Origin: an uncultured Prevotellaceae bacterium | GTDB lineage: Bacteria > Bacteroidota > Bacteroidia > Bacteroidales > Muribaculaceae | Assembly (NCBI GenBank): GCA_947169265.1 | Contig: CAMVPC010000009.1 | Span: 1 to 64,000 of the forward strand | Direction: 5' to 3' | Length of the DNA stretch: 64,000 nt | Shown here: in pieces, positions 10,078-21,621 of the stretch | Position numbering within the stretch: position 1 is the first letter of the stretch | Layout of the letters: each line of letters opens with the position of its first letter | Notes under the pieces: generated by a model | Seen by the model: only the letters and a program-made list of their open reading frames with translations | Databases searched by the model: none | What the model was told of the DNA's origin: nothing | Made by a program: the position numbers and the translations under genes

Positions 10078-12033
10078 TTAAATCATCACTATCACCACGC
10101 CCGTGATGGCGGCCAGCAACAAGGCTCCCAACAGGTAAACGAAGGCGTAGCTCTGCGTGTTGCCACCTTGCACACGGCGAATGGCGAACGAAGCGTTGCC
10201 CGTGAGGTCGGCCAACTTGTTGAAGAAGCCATCAATAAAGATGCGGTCAAACCAAGCGATGGGCTTGCAGATACCTTGGAAAATAATCTTGTGGGTGATG
10301 AACTGGTAAAGCTCGTCCATGTAGAAACGGCGATAGGCAGCCGTCCACAAGCCGCTCATCGCGTTCTTCATGCGCTCGGGCTTGGGATTTTCCTTAAAGT
10401 AGAGCCATGTGGCCAGGGCGATGCCCACCAGAGCGATACCCACGCTGGTACCGGCCACAGTCCAGTTGATGTGGGTTTCGAGCGGCGCGCCGTTATAAGT
10501 CACGAACTTGCCGAAGGGCACAAATCCGGCCACACACGAAATCGTCGCGAGGATAATGAGCGGGAGCGTCATCGTCCAGGGCTGGTCGGCGGGCTCGTGC
10601 TCGGTGTGCACCTCGTGTTTCTTCCAAAAGAAGATAAGGTAATAGATGCGGAACATGTAGAATGCCGTCATGCCGGCCACCATGCTCATCCACAAGCCCC
10701 AGCCCAGGCCACGCTCGTAGCAGGCCACAAGTATCTCGTCCTTGCTGAAGAAGCCGGCAAAGGGTGGGATGCCCGCGATGGCAAGGCAACCGATAAGGAA
10801 CGCGATTGACGTGATGGGCATGTATTTGTGCAAGCCATGCATCTGGTCGTTCTCATTACTGTGAACCGCGTGAATAATAGCGCCGGCACACAGGAAGAGC
10901 AACGCCTTGAACATGGCGTGGGTGAACAGGTGGAACATCGAGGCCATGTAGCCCAGGCCGGCCTCATGGCCGCCCAGCAACTTACCGCCGTCGGCGCTCA
11001 CGGCCAGTGACGTCATCATGAAGGCTATTTGAGAGATGGTCGAGAACGCCAGCGCGCGCTTGATATCGCTCTGCACACACGCCACGGCAGCCGCATAGAA
11101 CGCGGTGAACGCGCCCACCACAGCCACCACATTCATGGCCATGGGCACCAGCACATAAAGCGGGAACATGCGGGCAATCAGGAACACACCGGCCACCACC
11201 ATCGTGGCGGCGTGAATGAGGGCCGACACGGGCGTGGGGCCTTCCATTGCGTCGGGCAACCAAATGTGCAACGGGTACATGGCACTCTTACCGGCACCGC
11301 CGATAAAGATGAACACCAGCGCCCAGCCCACGGCGGGAATGCCCATGAAATTGAGACCGTCCATCGTGCCAACGGCTTTTTGCGAAGCATCCATGTTGCC
11401 CAGTCCCACCAGCGCGTCGAAGTCGAATGTGCCGGTCGAGAACGTGAGAATCATGATGCCCAGCAGGAAGAACAAGTCGGCCAGACGCGTCACAATGAAC
11501 GCCTTCTTGTTGGCATGGTTAGCCGCCGGCAAGCTATAGTAGAAGCCGATGAGCAAATAGGACGAGAGTCCCACCATCTCAAAGAAGATGAACATTTGGA
11601 AAATATTGGTGGCCACCACCAGACCCAGCATCGAGAAGGTGAACAACGCCAGGAACGAATAGTAGCGCTGGAAACCCTTCTCGGCATGGCCGTGATGGTC
11701 ACACATGTAGCCCAAGCTGTAGAGATGGACCATGAGCGAAACGGTGGAAATCACCACCAGCATCATGGCCGAAATGGGATCGATGAGCACGCCCATGCGG
11801 GCCACAAGCCTGGGCGTGAAGTTTAGCCAATCGACATTGGCGATGATTTGCTCGTGCTGTGGATGGTTTACGAAATAGTCGATAGCCACCCAGTAGGCCA
11901 GCACGGTGGTGACAAGCATGCCCGCCACGCCCAGCACGCCCGCCGTCTTGCGGGGCATTTTCACTCCTGCGAGTCCCAAGAAGAGGAACATGACGAAAGG
12001 CAGGACGAGCACTAATACTGTATTGGTAATCAT
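10078..12033 (-). CDS. nuoL: Complex I subunit L
   Basis: A 651-aa distal antiporter-like subunit. The conserved stretch PLHIWLPDAMEGPTPVSALI and the following lysine-bearing helices are visible. The C-terminus extends beyond the antiporter core, consistent with the long lateral helix of NuoL. Usual NuoL length is 600-670 aa, so it is complete. Confidence 0.95.
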   Translation of the reverse strand: MITNTVLVLVLPFVMFLFLGLAGVKMPRKTAGVLGVAGMLVTTVLAYWVAIDYFVNHPQHEQIIANVDWLNFTPRLVARMGVLIDPISAMMLVVISTVSLMVHLYSLGYMCDHHGHAEKGFQRYYSFLALFTFSMLGLVVATNIFQMFIFFEMVGLSSYLLIGFYYSLPAANHANKKAFIVTRLADLFFLLGIMILTFSTGTFDFDALVGLGNMDASQKAVGTMDGLNFMGIPAVGWALVFIFIGGAGKSAMYPLHIWLPDAMEGPTPVSALIHAATMVVAGVFLIARMFPLYVLVPMAMNVVAVVGAFTAFYAAAVACVQSDIKRALAFSTISQIAFMMTSLAVSADGGKLLGGHEAGLGYMASMFHLFTHAMFKALLFLCAGAIIHAVHSNENDQMHGLHKYMPITSIAFLIGCLAIAGIPPFAGFFSKDEILVACYERGLGWGLWMSMVAGMTAFYMFRIYYLIFFWKKHEVHTEHEPADQPWTMTLPLIILATISCVAGFVPFGKFVTYNGAPLETHINWTVAGTSVGIALVGIALATWLYFKENPKPERMKNAMSGLWTAAYRRFYMDELYQFITHKIIFQGICKPIAWFDRIFIDGFFNKLADLTGNASFAIRRVQGGNTQSYAFVYLLGALLLAAITGVVIVMI

Positions 12034-12081
12034 AATGCTTAAGTTGGTAATGTCGTGATGAGTTACCGCACAGGGCGCGGA

Positions 12082-12393
12082 TTAGAATTTGAGTTTATTG
12101 ATTTGGTTGATATCCACGTTCTTGGCAATGCGGTACACATTGATGATGATGGCGATGGCCACAGCGGTTTCGGCCGCGGCGATGGCGATGGCAAAGAGCG
12201 AGAACAACATGCCCTCATGGTTACCGGAATAGAGAAAACGGTTGAATAGGGCAAAATTGATGTCCACAGCGTTAAGCATAAGCTCGAGCGAGATGAGCAT
12301 CGCAATCATGTTTTTGCGTGTCAAGAAACCATAAATTCCGCAGCCAAACATGATTAAACTGGGAATGAGGTACATGAGTAAAGTGAGTTTCAT
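12082..12393 (-). CDS. nuoK: Complex I subunit K
   Basis: A 103-aa membrane subunit with three helices; two conserved glutamates of the proton path are seen in the second and third helices (LISLELML, AAETAVAIAI). The start at MKLTLLMYLIP (ATG 12393) is chosen over the track's start at 12432 because it follows a strong Shine-Dalgarno AAGGAGG by 8 bases and matches the usual NuoK length. Confidence 0.95.
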   Translation of the reverse strand: MKLTLLMYLIPSLIMFGCGIYGFLTRKNMIAMLISLELMLNAVDINFALFNRFLYSGNHEGMLFSLFAIAIAAAETAVAIAIIINVYRIAKNVDINQINKLKF

Positions 12394-12401
12394 AAGTCTT
12401 T

Positions 12402-12408
12402 CCTCCTT
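12402..12408 (-). promoter_or_regulatory. Strong Shine-Dalgarno of nuoK
   Basis: AAGGAGG on the minus strand, 8 bases before the nuoK ATG. Canonical SD sequences are uncommon in Bacteroidetes, which generally use A-rich, unstructured leaders, so it stands out and decides the start. Confidence 0.7.
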
Positions 12409-12415
12409 CTTGATT

Positions 12416-12931
12416 TTAACGGCGGCGGGCAATCACCACGCCGGCAATAATACATGCGAGCAACAACACACTCAATGCCTCGAAGGGCAACAGGTAGCCA
12501 TCACTGCCGGTGCTGAGCAACGTGGTGCCAATCGTGTCCATGGGCACGTCGGCGCCGCCTTCCAGCGTCTTGAGGCAGAAGCGTCCGAAGCTCAGCAAGG
12601 CAAAGCCACACAAAGCCACACAAGCTACGGCCGCCAGCACTCCTTGCACTTTCTTGTGACTCGTGAGCGCCTCGGCGTCCTTTCCGGGCTTGTGGGTGAG
12701 CAAGATGGCAAAGACAAACAGCACTACTACGCCTCCGGCATAGACCGCGATTTGCGTGGCACCGAGGAACTGGTAGTCCATTTGGAAATACACACCTGCG
12801 GTGGCCAGCAGCGCAAAGAGCAGATAGGTGGCCGCACGCAATATTTTCTTGGTCGTCACCGCCATTATCGAAAAAATGACAATCGACAGGGCGATGATAA
12901 CATACATAATTATATTACCGAGTGATTCCAT
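12416..12931 (-). CDS. nuoJ: Complex I subunit J
   Basis: A 171-aa membrane subunit with about five helices. The pattern AAxYLLFALLATAGVYFQMDYQFLGATQIAVYAGGVVVLFVFAI is typical of NuoJ, including the helix with the pi-bulge region. The gene ends 22 bases before nuoK. Confidence 0.93.
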   Translation of the reverse strand: MESLGNIIMYVIIALSIVIFSIMAVTTKKILRAATYLLFALLATAGVYFQMDYQFLGATQIAVYAGGVVVLFVFAILLTHKPGKDAEALTSHKKVQGVLAAVACVALCGFALLSFGRFCLKTLEGGADVPMDTIGTTLLSTGSDGYLLPFEALSVLLLACIIAGVVIARRR

Positions 12932-12940
12932 ATAATTTGC

Positions 12941-13525
12941 TTATTGGTCTTTTTCTTCGTTTTGGTCCTTGGGAGTTTCGACCGCGGCGGGCTTAGCTGC
13001 CTGCGCGGGAGCGGCCTCAGTCGCAGGCTTGGCGGCGGAATCCGCGGCGGGCTTGGGAGCCGGAGCCGGTTTCTCTTTTTCGGGCAGGTAGTTGAGCTGC
13101 TTGACAAGGGCGTCACGCTCAAAGACCGCCTGCTCAAAGTCGTTACTGAACTCGATGGCATGGAAAGGACACGAAGTGACACACAGGTCGCAGAACGTGC
13201 AACTTCCCAGGTCGTACATATACTTGTCGAGTTTCATCTTTTTCTTGCCGTTAGGCATGTCGACCGAGCGTGTGGTGATGGTGATGGTGCCATTGGGGCA
13301 ATTGCGCTCGCAGGTGCGGCACGCGGTGCACTTGTGGTAACCCTCGTCATCGTAGACAAACTGTAGCGTGCCACGAAAGCGGTCGGCAATGTGCAACGTG
13401 GCGCGATTCTCGGGATACTGCTCGGTCACCTTTTTGGTGAAGAGCTCCTTACCGGTGACCTGCATACCCTTGAGCAGGCTGAGTGTCCCTTTGAAAATTG
13501 AAGAGAAATACTCCGTGATATTCAT
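12941..13525 (-). CDS. nuoI: Complex I subunit I (two 4Fe-4S ferredoxin domain)
   Basis: A 194-aa peripheral subunit passing electrons between the hydrophilic arm and NuoB. Two classic cluster motifs are present: Cys66, 69, 72, 76 (CTACRTCERNCP) and Cys109, 112, 115, 119 (CTFCDLCVTSCP). After about residue 150 there is a low-complexity Ala/Pro/Lys/Glu tail of roughly 45 residues that is not part of the ferredoxin fold. The gene follows atpG by 60 bases: this is where the nuo genes resume after the ATP synthase block. Confidence 0.95.
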   Translation of the reverse strand: MNITEYFSSIFKGTLSLLKGMQVTGKELFTKKVTEQYPENRATLHIADRFRGTLQFVYDDEGYHKCTACRTCERNCPNGTITITTRSVDMPNGKKKMKLDKYMYDLGSCTFCDLCVTSCPFHAIEFSNDFEQAVFERDALVKQLNYLPEKEKPAPAPKPAADSAAKPATEAAPAQAAKPAAVETPKDQNEEKDQ

Positions 13526-13585
13526 TATTAAGTTTTTTAGCTGTTAGTGCTGTGAATTATCTTGTCATGTCACTACTTGTGGCGG

Positions 13586-14473
13586 TTATCGCTCCACCTG
13601 TCCGCCCAGGATATCGAGCAGCTCGGTGGTGATGCCTTGCTGTCGCAACTTGTTGTACTCAAGGTTGAGTTGCTCGAGCAGGTCGGCGGCGTTGTCGCTC
13701 GCCGTTTGCATGGCCATCACGCGCGAGGCCTGCTCGCTGGCGGCGCTCTCGGTGAAAATATCCTGCATGGTGGCCCGCAGGTGCAACGGCAACACGCTGT
13801 TGAAGATGGTGTTGGCGTCGGGCTCGAAGAGGCAAGGCTCGCACGGGTTTTTCACCGTGGCGGCCGCTTGGCTCAACGCCTCGGGCGAAATGGGCAGCAG
13901 CTGTTCGACGGTGAGCGTCTGGCGACTGGTCGACACATAGTGCATGTAAACGACCTTTACCGCGTCGAGCTCATGGTCGACGAAGCGTTGCCGCAGCGTC
14001 TCGGTGAAGTCGTGAAGCTGCTCGGCGGTGCTGCGCGTGTCGATGGAAGTGTCCTCGACCGTCACGCCCTCACCGGCAAGCTTGGCCACGGCCTTGCGCA
14101 TCTTCTTTCCCACGGGCAGCAACGAGATGTGGAGTTGCTTGCCATGGGCGGCACGCTCCTCATCGACAATGGCGATGAGCCGCTTGAAGATATTGATATT
14201 GAAGGCGCCGCACAGGCCATCATCACTACCCAGGACCACAATGGCCATCCGAGAAAGCTCGCGCACGTCGAGGAGCGGCGAGGCGAATTGCACATCGGTT
14301 TCCAACAGGTGGGCCAGCACGGTGTGCACCATGTTGCGGTAAGGCAATAGTCGCTGCAGCTGAGCGGTGGCCTTGTGCATCTTGGCCGAAGAAATCATCT
14401 TCATGGCGCTGGTGGTCTTTTGAGTAGAGGCCACCGAGCCAATGCGTCCCTTTAACTCGCGAAGTGTTGACAT
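13586..14473 (-). CDS. atpG: F1 ATP synthase gamma subunit
   Basis: A 295-aa central-stalk rotor subunit. The N-terminal coiled-coil signature MSTLRELKGRIGSV then QKTTSAMKMISSAK is diagnostic, and the C-terminal helix ends with NKLRQQGITTELLDILGG. Length is normal. It is the last ATP synthase gene and lies 28 bases after atpA. Confidence 0.97.
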   Translation of the reverse strand: MSTLRELKGRIGSVASTQKTTSAMKMISSAKMHKATAQLQRLLPYRNMVHTVLAHLLETDVQFASPLLDVRELSRMAIVVLGSDDGLCGAFNINIFKRLIAIVDEERAAHGKQLHISLLPVGKKMRKAVAKLAGEGVTVEDTSIDTRSTAEQLHDFTETLRQRFVDHELDAVKVVYMHYVSTSRQTLTVEQLLPISPEALSQAAATVKNPCEPCLFEPDANTIFNSVLPLHLRATMQDIFTESAASEQASRVMAMQTASDNAADLLEQLNLEYNKLRQQGITTELLDILGGQVER

Positions 14474-14501
14474 AAATTATCTGTACGTTTCGATGACGGG
14501 A

Positions 14502-16079
14502 TTAAGCACTGTATTTACCGGCAATCTCGGCGGCCGCGCTCTTGAGCTTGGCCATTACCTCATCGTCAATTTTACCGGCCGCGAGCACATCGAGCACATC
14601 GGTCTGGTGCTTGGCATGGAGATATTGCAGGAAAAGTTTCTCAAACTCGGGCACACGGTCAATGGGCACCTTCTCGAGCAGTCCGTTCACGCCGCAATAG
14701 ATGATGGCTACCTGGTCTTCGACGGCCACCGGCTCATACTGCGGTTGCACGAGCAGTCGCTCGTTCTTGCGACCGGTGTCGATGGTGCGGGCCGTCACCG
14801 GGTCGATATCGCCACCGAACTTGGTGAACGACTCGAGCTCGCGGAACTGTGCCTGCGCGATCTTGAGCGTACCGGCCACCTTCTTCATGCACTTGATTTG
14901 GGCGTTACCACCCACACGCGACACCGAGATACCCACGTTTACTGCCGGACGAATACCATTGTTGAACAAGGCTGTCTCAAGGTAAATCTGGCCATCGGTA
15001 ATCGAAATCACGTTAGTGGGGATATAGGCGCTCACGTCGCCGGCCTGCGTCTCGATGATGGGAAGCGCGGTGAGCGAGCCACCACCCTTGACGCGGTCGC
15101 GCAACACAGCGGGCAGGTCGTTCATTGCCTCGGCCACCTGCTGGTTGTCGTTAATCTTGGCGGCACGCTCAAGCAAACGGCTGTGCAGGTAAAAGATGTC
15201 GCCCGGATAAGCCTCACGGCCACTGGGGCGCTTGAGGATGAGCGATATTTCGCGGTAAGCCACAGCCTGCTTCGAGAGGTCGTCGTAAACCACCAGGGCG
15301 TCACGACCCGTGTCGCGGAAATACTCGCCGATGGCGGCGCCGGCAAACGGGGCGTAGTAGCGCATCGAGGCCGAATCGGCGGCGGTAGCGGCGATGACCA
15401 CGGTATAAGGCATGGCGCCATATTGGGTGAGTTTATTGACCAGGGCGGCCACAGTCGACGCTTTTTGTCCGATGGCCACATAGATGCAATACACCGGCTT
15501 GCCGGCCTCATAGCCCGCCTTCTGGTTAATGATGGTATCGACAGCGATGGCCGTCTTACCGATTTGGCGGTCGCCAATAATAAGCTCACGCTGGCCACGG
15601 CCGATGGGAATCATCGAGTCGATGGCTTTCAAGCCCGTTTGCAACGGCTGGTTCACAGGCTGGCGGAAGATAACGCCAGGAGCCTTTCGTTCCAGGGGCA
15701 GCCTCACCAGCTCGCCCTCGATGGGTCCACGTCCGTCCACGGGTTCTCCCAGAACGTTGATAACGCGTCCCAGCAGGCCTTCACCCACGGGAATTGAGGC
15801 AATTTCACCGGTGCGGCGCACCTTCATTCCCTCGGCCACACTGTCGACCTTATCCATGAGGATAACGCCCACATTGCTTTCCTCGAGGTTCATGGCCACG
15901 CCGGTAACGCCATTCTCAAACTCAACGAGTTCGTTGGCCTCCACGTTGTCGAGGCCATATACATGCGCCACGCCGTCGCCCACCTCCAGCACGGTGCCCA
16001 CTTCTTCGAAGGCCACCGTCTGCCGGATATTGCTGAGCTGTTGTTTCAGTATGTCGGATATTTCACTTGGGTTAATCAT
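14502..16079 (-). CDS. atpA: F1 ATP synthase alpha subunit
   Basis: A 525-aa non-catalytic nucleotide-binding subunit. The P-loop GDRQIGKT lies at residues 169-176; the fifth residue is Ile where many alpha subunits have Thr, but the Walker A consensus is intact. The signature [14 protein letters not shown] is present. Length is normal for the family. Confidence 0.97.
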   Translation of the reverse strand: MINPSEISDILKQQLSNIRQTVAFEEVGTVLEVGDGVAHVYGLDNVEANELVEFENGVTGVAMNLEESNVGVILMDKVDSVAEGMKVRRTGEIASIPVGEGLLGRVINVLGEPVDGRGPIEGELVRLPLERKAPGVIFRQPVNQPLQTGLKAIDSMIPIGRGQRELIIGDRQIGKTAIAVDTIINQKAGYEAGKPVYCIYVAIGQKASTVAALVNKLTQYGAMPYTVVIAATAADSASMRYYAPFAGAAIGEYFRDTGRDALVVYDDLSKQAVAYREISLILKRPSGREAYPGDIFYLHSRLLERAAKINDNQQVAEAMNDLPAVLRDRVKGGGSLTALPIIETQAGDVSAYIPTNVISITDGQIYLETALFNNGIRPAVNVGISVSRVGGNAQIKCMKKVAGTLKIAQAQFRELESFTKFGGDIDPVTARTIDTGRKNERLLVQPQYEPVAVEDQVAIIYCGVNGLLEKVPIDRVPEFEKLFLQYLHAKHQTDVLDVLAAGKIDDEVMAKLKSAAAEIAGKYSA

Positions 16080-16088
16080 CTCACTATA

Positions 16089-16628
16089 TTAACTTAGGAG
16101 TTTTAATCGCAATTTATCAATTTGGGTTTTCACCGAGGCGTCAAGTTCCTTGTCGTCGATATTGACCACAAAGCCGCCAATGAGCGCGGGGTTGACCGCG
16201 GTGCTAAGCTCCAGTTTTTTGTCGCCAAGCTTGTGCGAGACCATGGCCACAATCTTGTCGACCTCGTCCCGGGACATGGCGGCAGCCGTGACCACCTCGA
16301 CACGCGCGATGCCGTATTGCTCACGGTAGAGCTTGAGGAACGACCGTGCGATGGGGCGCAGGAAGTCCTCACGCTTTTTTTCCACCACCAGGCGCATGAA
16401 CCGTGCCGTTGAGCCATTCTCGGGCGCTTGGGCGGCGCTACGCAAGAGCGACATCTTCTCGTCAAGCGGCAGGAAAGGGTTCCCCACAGCCTTTTTGAGC
16501 TGTGAGGCGGCCTGGAAACTTTGGTCCAAGGCTTTCATTTCGCCGTAGACTTGCTGTTCGTCGCCATTCTCGAGTGCGAGCTTAAAGAGTGCGCGCGCAT
16601 ACCGGTTAGGAATCAGTCCGTCATTCAT
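16089..16628 (-). CDS. atpH: F1 ATP synthase delta subunit
   Basis: A 179-aa subunit joining F1 to the peripheral stalk. N-terminal IPNRYARALFKLALENG and C-terminal PALIGGFVVNIDDKELDASV with KTQIDKL are typical of delta/OSCP. The 9-base gap to atpA suggests coupled translation. Confidence 0.95.
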   Translation of the reverse strand: MNDGLIPNRYARALFKLALENGDEQQVYGEMKALDQSFQAASQLKKAVGNPFLPLDEKMSLLRSAAQAPENGSTARFMRLVVEKKREDFLRPIARSFLKLYREQYGIARVEVVTAAAMSRDEVDKIVAMVSHKLGDKKLELSTAVNPALIGGFVVNIDDKELDASVKTQIDKLRLKLLS

Positions 16629-16643
16629 CGGGTCAAAGGCTTA

Positions 16644-17141
16644 TCAGTTATAATTCTCCACCTCGTTGAGCAACTTGTCGACGAGCTCGCGCTGAGCCTT
16701 GTCGTCGCTCATGCGCTCGCGCACCACCTGTTCGGCGATTTGCAGCGCGTAAGCTCCCACTTCGCGGCGCAGCTGGTGCTCGCTCTCCTTGCGGGATTGC
16801 TCAATGGAAACCTGCGCGGCCTCGGTAACCTTGCGGGCCTCGACGGCGGCTTGCTCCTTGGCCTCCTCGATGATTTGTGTCTTCATCTTGGCGGCGTCGC
16901 GCAATATGTCGGCCTGTTGTTTCTGGGCTTCGGCCACGAGCTTGTCGGCCTCGGCGCGCGCGTTGTCGAGTTTCGACTTCGCCTCCTGCGCATAGGCCAC
17001 CCCCTTATCGATCAAGTCGGCACGGTCTTCCATGCTCTTGATGATAACGGGCCAGGCATACTTGGCGAGGATGAAATAGAGTAGCGCGAAAGCCACAAAC
17101 ATCCAAAACACCAGGCCAAATTCAGGCTGAAATAGTTCCAT
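16644..17141 (-). CDS. atpF: Fo ATP synthase b subunit
   Basis: A 165-aa peripheral-stalk protein. One N-terminal membrane helix (about residues 8-28) is followed by a long charged Ala/Glu/Lys-rich coiled coil (VEARKVTEAAQ and similar). A single b gene is present, so the stalk is probably a homodimer. Confidence 0.95.
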   Translation of the reverse strand: MELFQPEFGLVFWMFVAFALLYFILAKYAWPVIIKSMEDRADLIDKGVAYAQEAKSKLDNARAEADKLVAEAQKQQADILRDAAKMKTQIIEEAKEQAAVEARKVTEAAQVSIEQSRKESEHQLRREVGAYALQIAEQVVRERMSDDKAQRELVDKLLNEVENYN

Positions 17142-17195
17142 TTAATTACTCTCAGTTGATTGTGTGAATAATGTAAAAGGGCTGTGACGCTTTGA

Positions 17196-17492
<297 letters not shown>

Positions 17493-17539
17493 TTACTTTT
17501 TTTAATGTTTATATTTTTTTGTTATTTATTTCTCTAAAA

Positions 17540-18625
17540 TCAGGCTTGAGCGGCCTCCTCGTGCTTTTCGTCGTGCAGATGGGCCATGTTGATGAAGATG
17601 GTGCTCAGCAGGGTGAACACATAAGCCTGGATAAAACTGATTAACGTGTCGAGCACGAGCATGAAAAGGGCCAATGCCACACTCACCACCGAGGTGCCTA
17701 TGCCCACACCCAGCGAGAACTTCTCGGTGAAGATGAACGTGAGCAGGATGAGCACAATCACCACCATGTGGCCGCCGAGCATGTTGGCAAAAAGACGAAC
17801 CATCAGGGCCAGCGGCTTGGTGAAAATACCCAGGAATTCGATGATGGGCATCATGGGCACCGGGCACTTAAGCGCCACGGGCACATCGGGCCAAAAGATA
17901 TCTTTCCAATAATGCTTGGTACCCGTGAGGTTCGTGATAAGGAACGTGCACAGAGCCAGCACCATGGTCACGGCGAGGTTGCCGGTGAGGTTGGCGCCAC
18001 CGGGGAAGATGACGATAAGGCCCAGCAGGTTCATCGTGAGGATAAAGAAGAAAGCCGTCAATAGATAAGGAGCGTACTTCTTAGCCTCGCGTCCCATGAT
18101 GGGGCGAATAGTGTCGGTGTACACAAAGTCGACAATCAGCTCGAGGAACGCCGTGCCCTTGCGGGGCGCTTTCATGCCGTGGCGGCGATACCAGTTTCTC
18201 ACGCTGAACATCATCAGCACCACCAACAGGGCCGCAATCAGGATGCCGGCCACATTCTTGGTGATGGAGAAGTCCCACGGACGGTATCCGTCGGGCGTTC
18301 CGTCGTCTTGCACCACTTTGCCCTTGTGAGCGCCCTCAACGGCGATGCGGAAACCCTCATAGGTTTCCCCGCCGGTGACGCGGCTCGACAGGAAGGCGTG
18401 CCAAGCGCCATCGTTACCGCGCACGATGATGGGCAACGGAATGCGCCGACTGTGGTTGAAAGGCACCTCCCAGCCGTAGGCGTCGCCCAAGTGCTCAAAG
18501 ATAATCTCTTTGGCGTTCACCTCGTGGCTTGCCTCGCCCTTGTGGTGCTTGGCATTCTCGATGAATCCCCAAGCCATGAGAGCGGCAATGAGCAGGACGA
18601 CTATCGTTGTAACAACTTTTTTCAT
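17540..18625 (-). CDS. atpB: Fo ATP synthase a subunit
   Basis: A 361-aa stator channel subunit. The essential arginine is Arg277 in ALMVRLFANMLGGHM. The first about 120 residues form a signal-like helix plus a large extra-membrane region, longer than in E. coli but familiar in Bacteroidetes a subunits. It lies 30 bases after atpC. Confidence 0.93.
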   Translation of the reverse strand: MKKVVTTIVVLLIAALMAWGFIENAKHHKGEASHEVNAKEIIFEHLGDAYGWEVPFNHSRRIPLPIIVRGNDGAWHAFLSSRVTGGETYEGFRIAVEGAHKGKVVQDDGTPDGYRPWDFSITKNVAGILIAALLVVLMMFSVRNWYRRHGMKAPRKGTAFLELIVDFVYTDTIRPIMGREAKKYAPYLLTAFFFILTMNLLGLIVIFPGGANLTGNLAVTMVLALCTFLITNLTGTKHYWKDIFWPDVPVALKCPVPMMPIIEFLGIFTKPLALMVRLFANMLGGHMVVIVLILLTFIFTEKFSLGVGIGTSVVSVALALFMLVLDTLISFIQAYVFTLLSTIFINMAHLHDEKHEEAAQA

Positions 18626-18655
18626 GCGTTGTAAAAAAGGGTTATCTCATTGGTT

Positions 18656-18889
18656 TCAATACAGGCACACGTTCACCACATTATTCTTCACGTCGGCCAC
18701 GCCGCCGTCGATTTTACGCTCCACGAGCTCGTCACCCTGACGATAGCTCATCGTGCCTGGCACGAGAGCGGCCAGTAGCGCGGCATGGTTTTGGAGCACT
18801 TGGAACGACCCGAGAGCGCCGGGCAACGTCACTTGTTCCACGTCACCTTCAAACTCGATTTTTTCGGCCGAAATGATTTTGAGTGTCAT
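18656..18889 (-). CDS. atpC: F1 ATP synthase epsilon subunit, short form
   Basis: A 77-aa protein consisting only of the N-terminal beta-sandwich (TLPGALGSFQVLQNHAALLA is diagnostic). The C-terminal two-helix domain that inhibits ATP hydrolysis in E. coli-type enzymes (about 130 aa in total) is missing. Short epsilons are known in Bacteroidetes, so this is probably native rather than truncated. Confidence 0.9.
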   Translation of the reverse strand: MTLKIISAEKIEFEGDVEQVTLPGALGSFQVLQNHAALLAALVPGTMSYRQGDELVERKIDGGVADVKNNVVNVCLY

Positions 18890-18925
18890 GCGTTCTTGTT
18901 TATTGAATGAAAAGTGAACCGTTTA

Positions 18926-21572
<2,647 letters not shown>

Positions 21573-21621
21573 AATATATCTCGTCAATTAAATTATCGCT
21601 TTCGTTTTTGAGAATCTCAGC

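Noticed and set aside
8480-10081. 533-aa plus-strand ORF opposite nuoM
   Set aside because: Shadow of nuoM; composition is His/Glu/Arg-rich and typical of an antisense frame of hydrophobic genes.
13562-14350. 262-aa plus ORF opposite atpG
   Set aside because: Shadow of atpG.
18656-18889. Truncated or broken epsilon gene
   Set aside because: Short epsilon subunits are normal in Bacteroidetes and the gene has normal start, stop and spacing.
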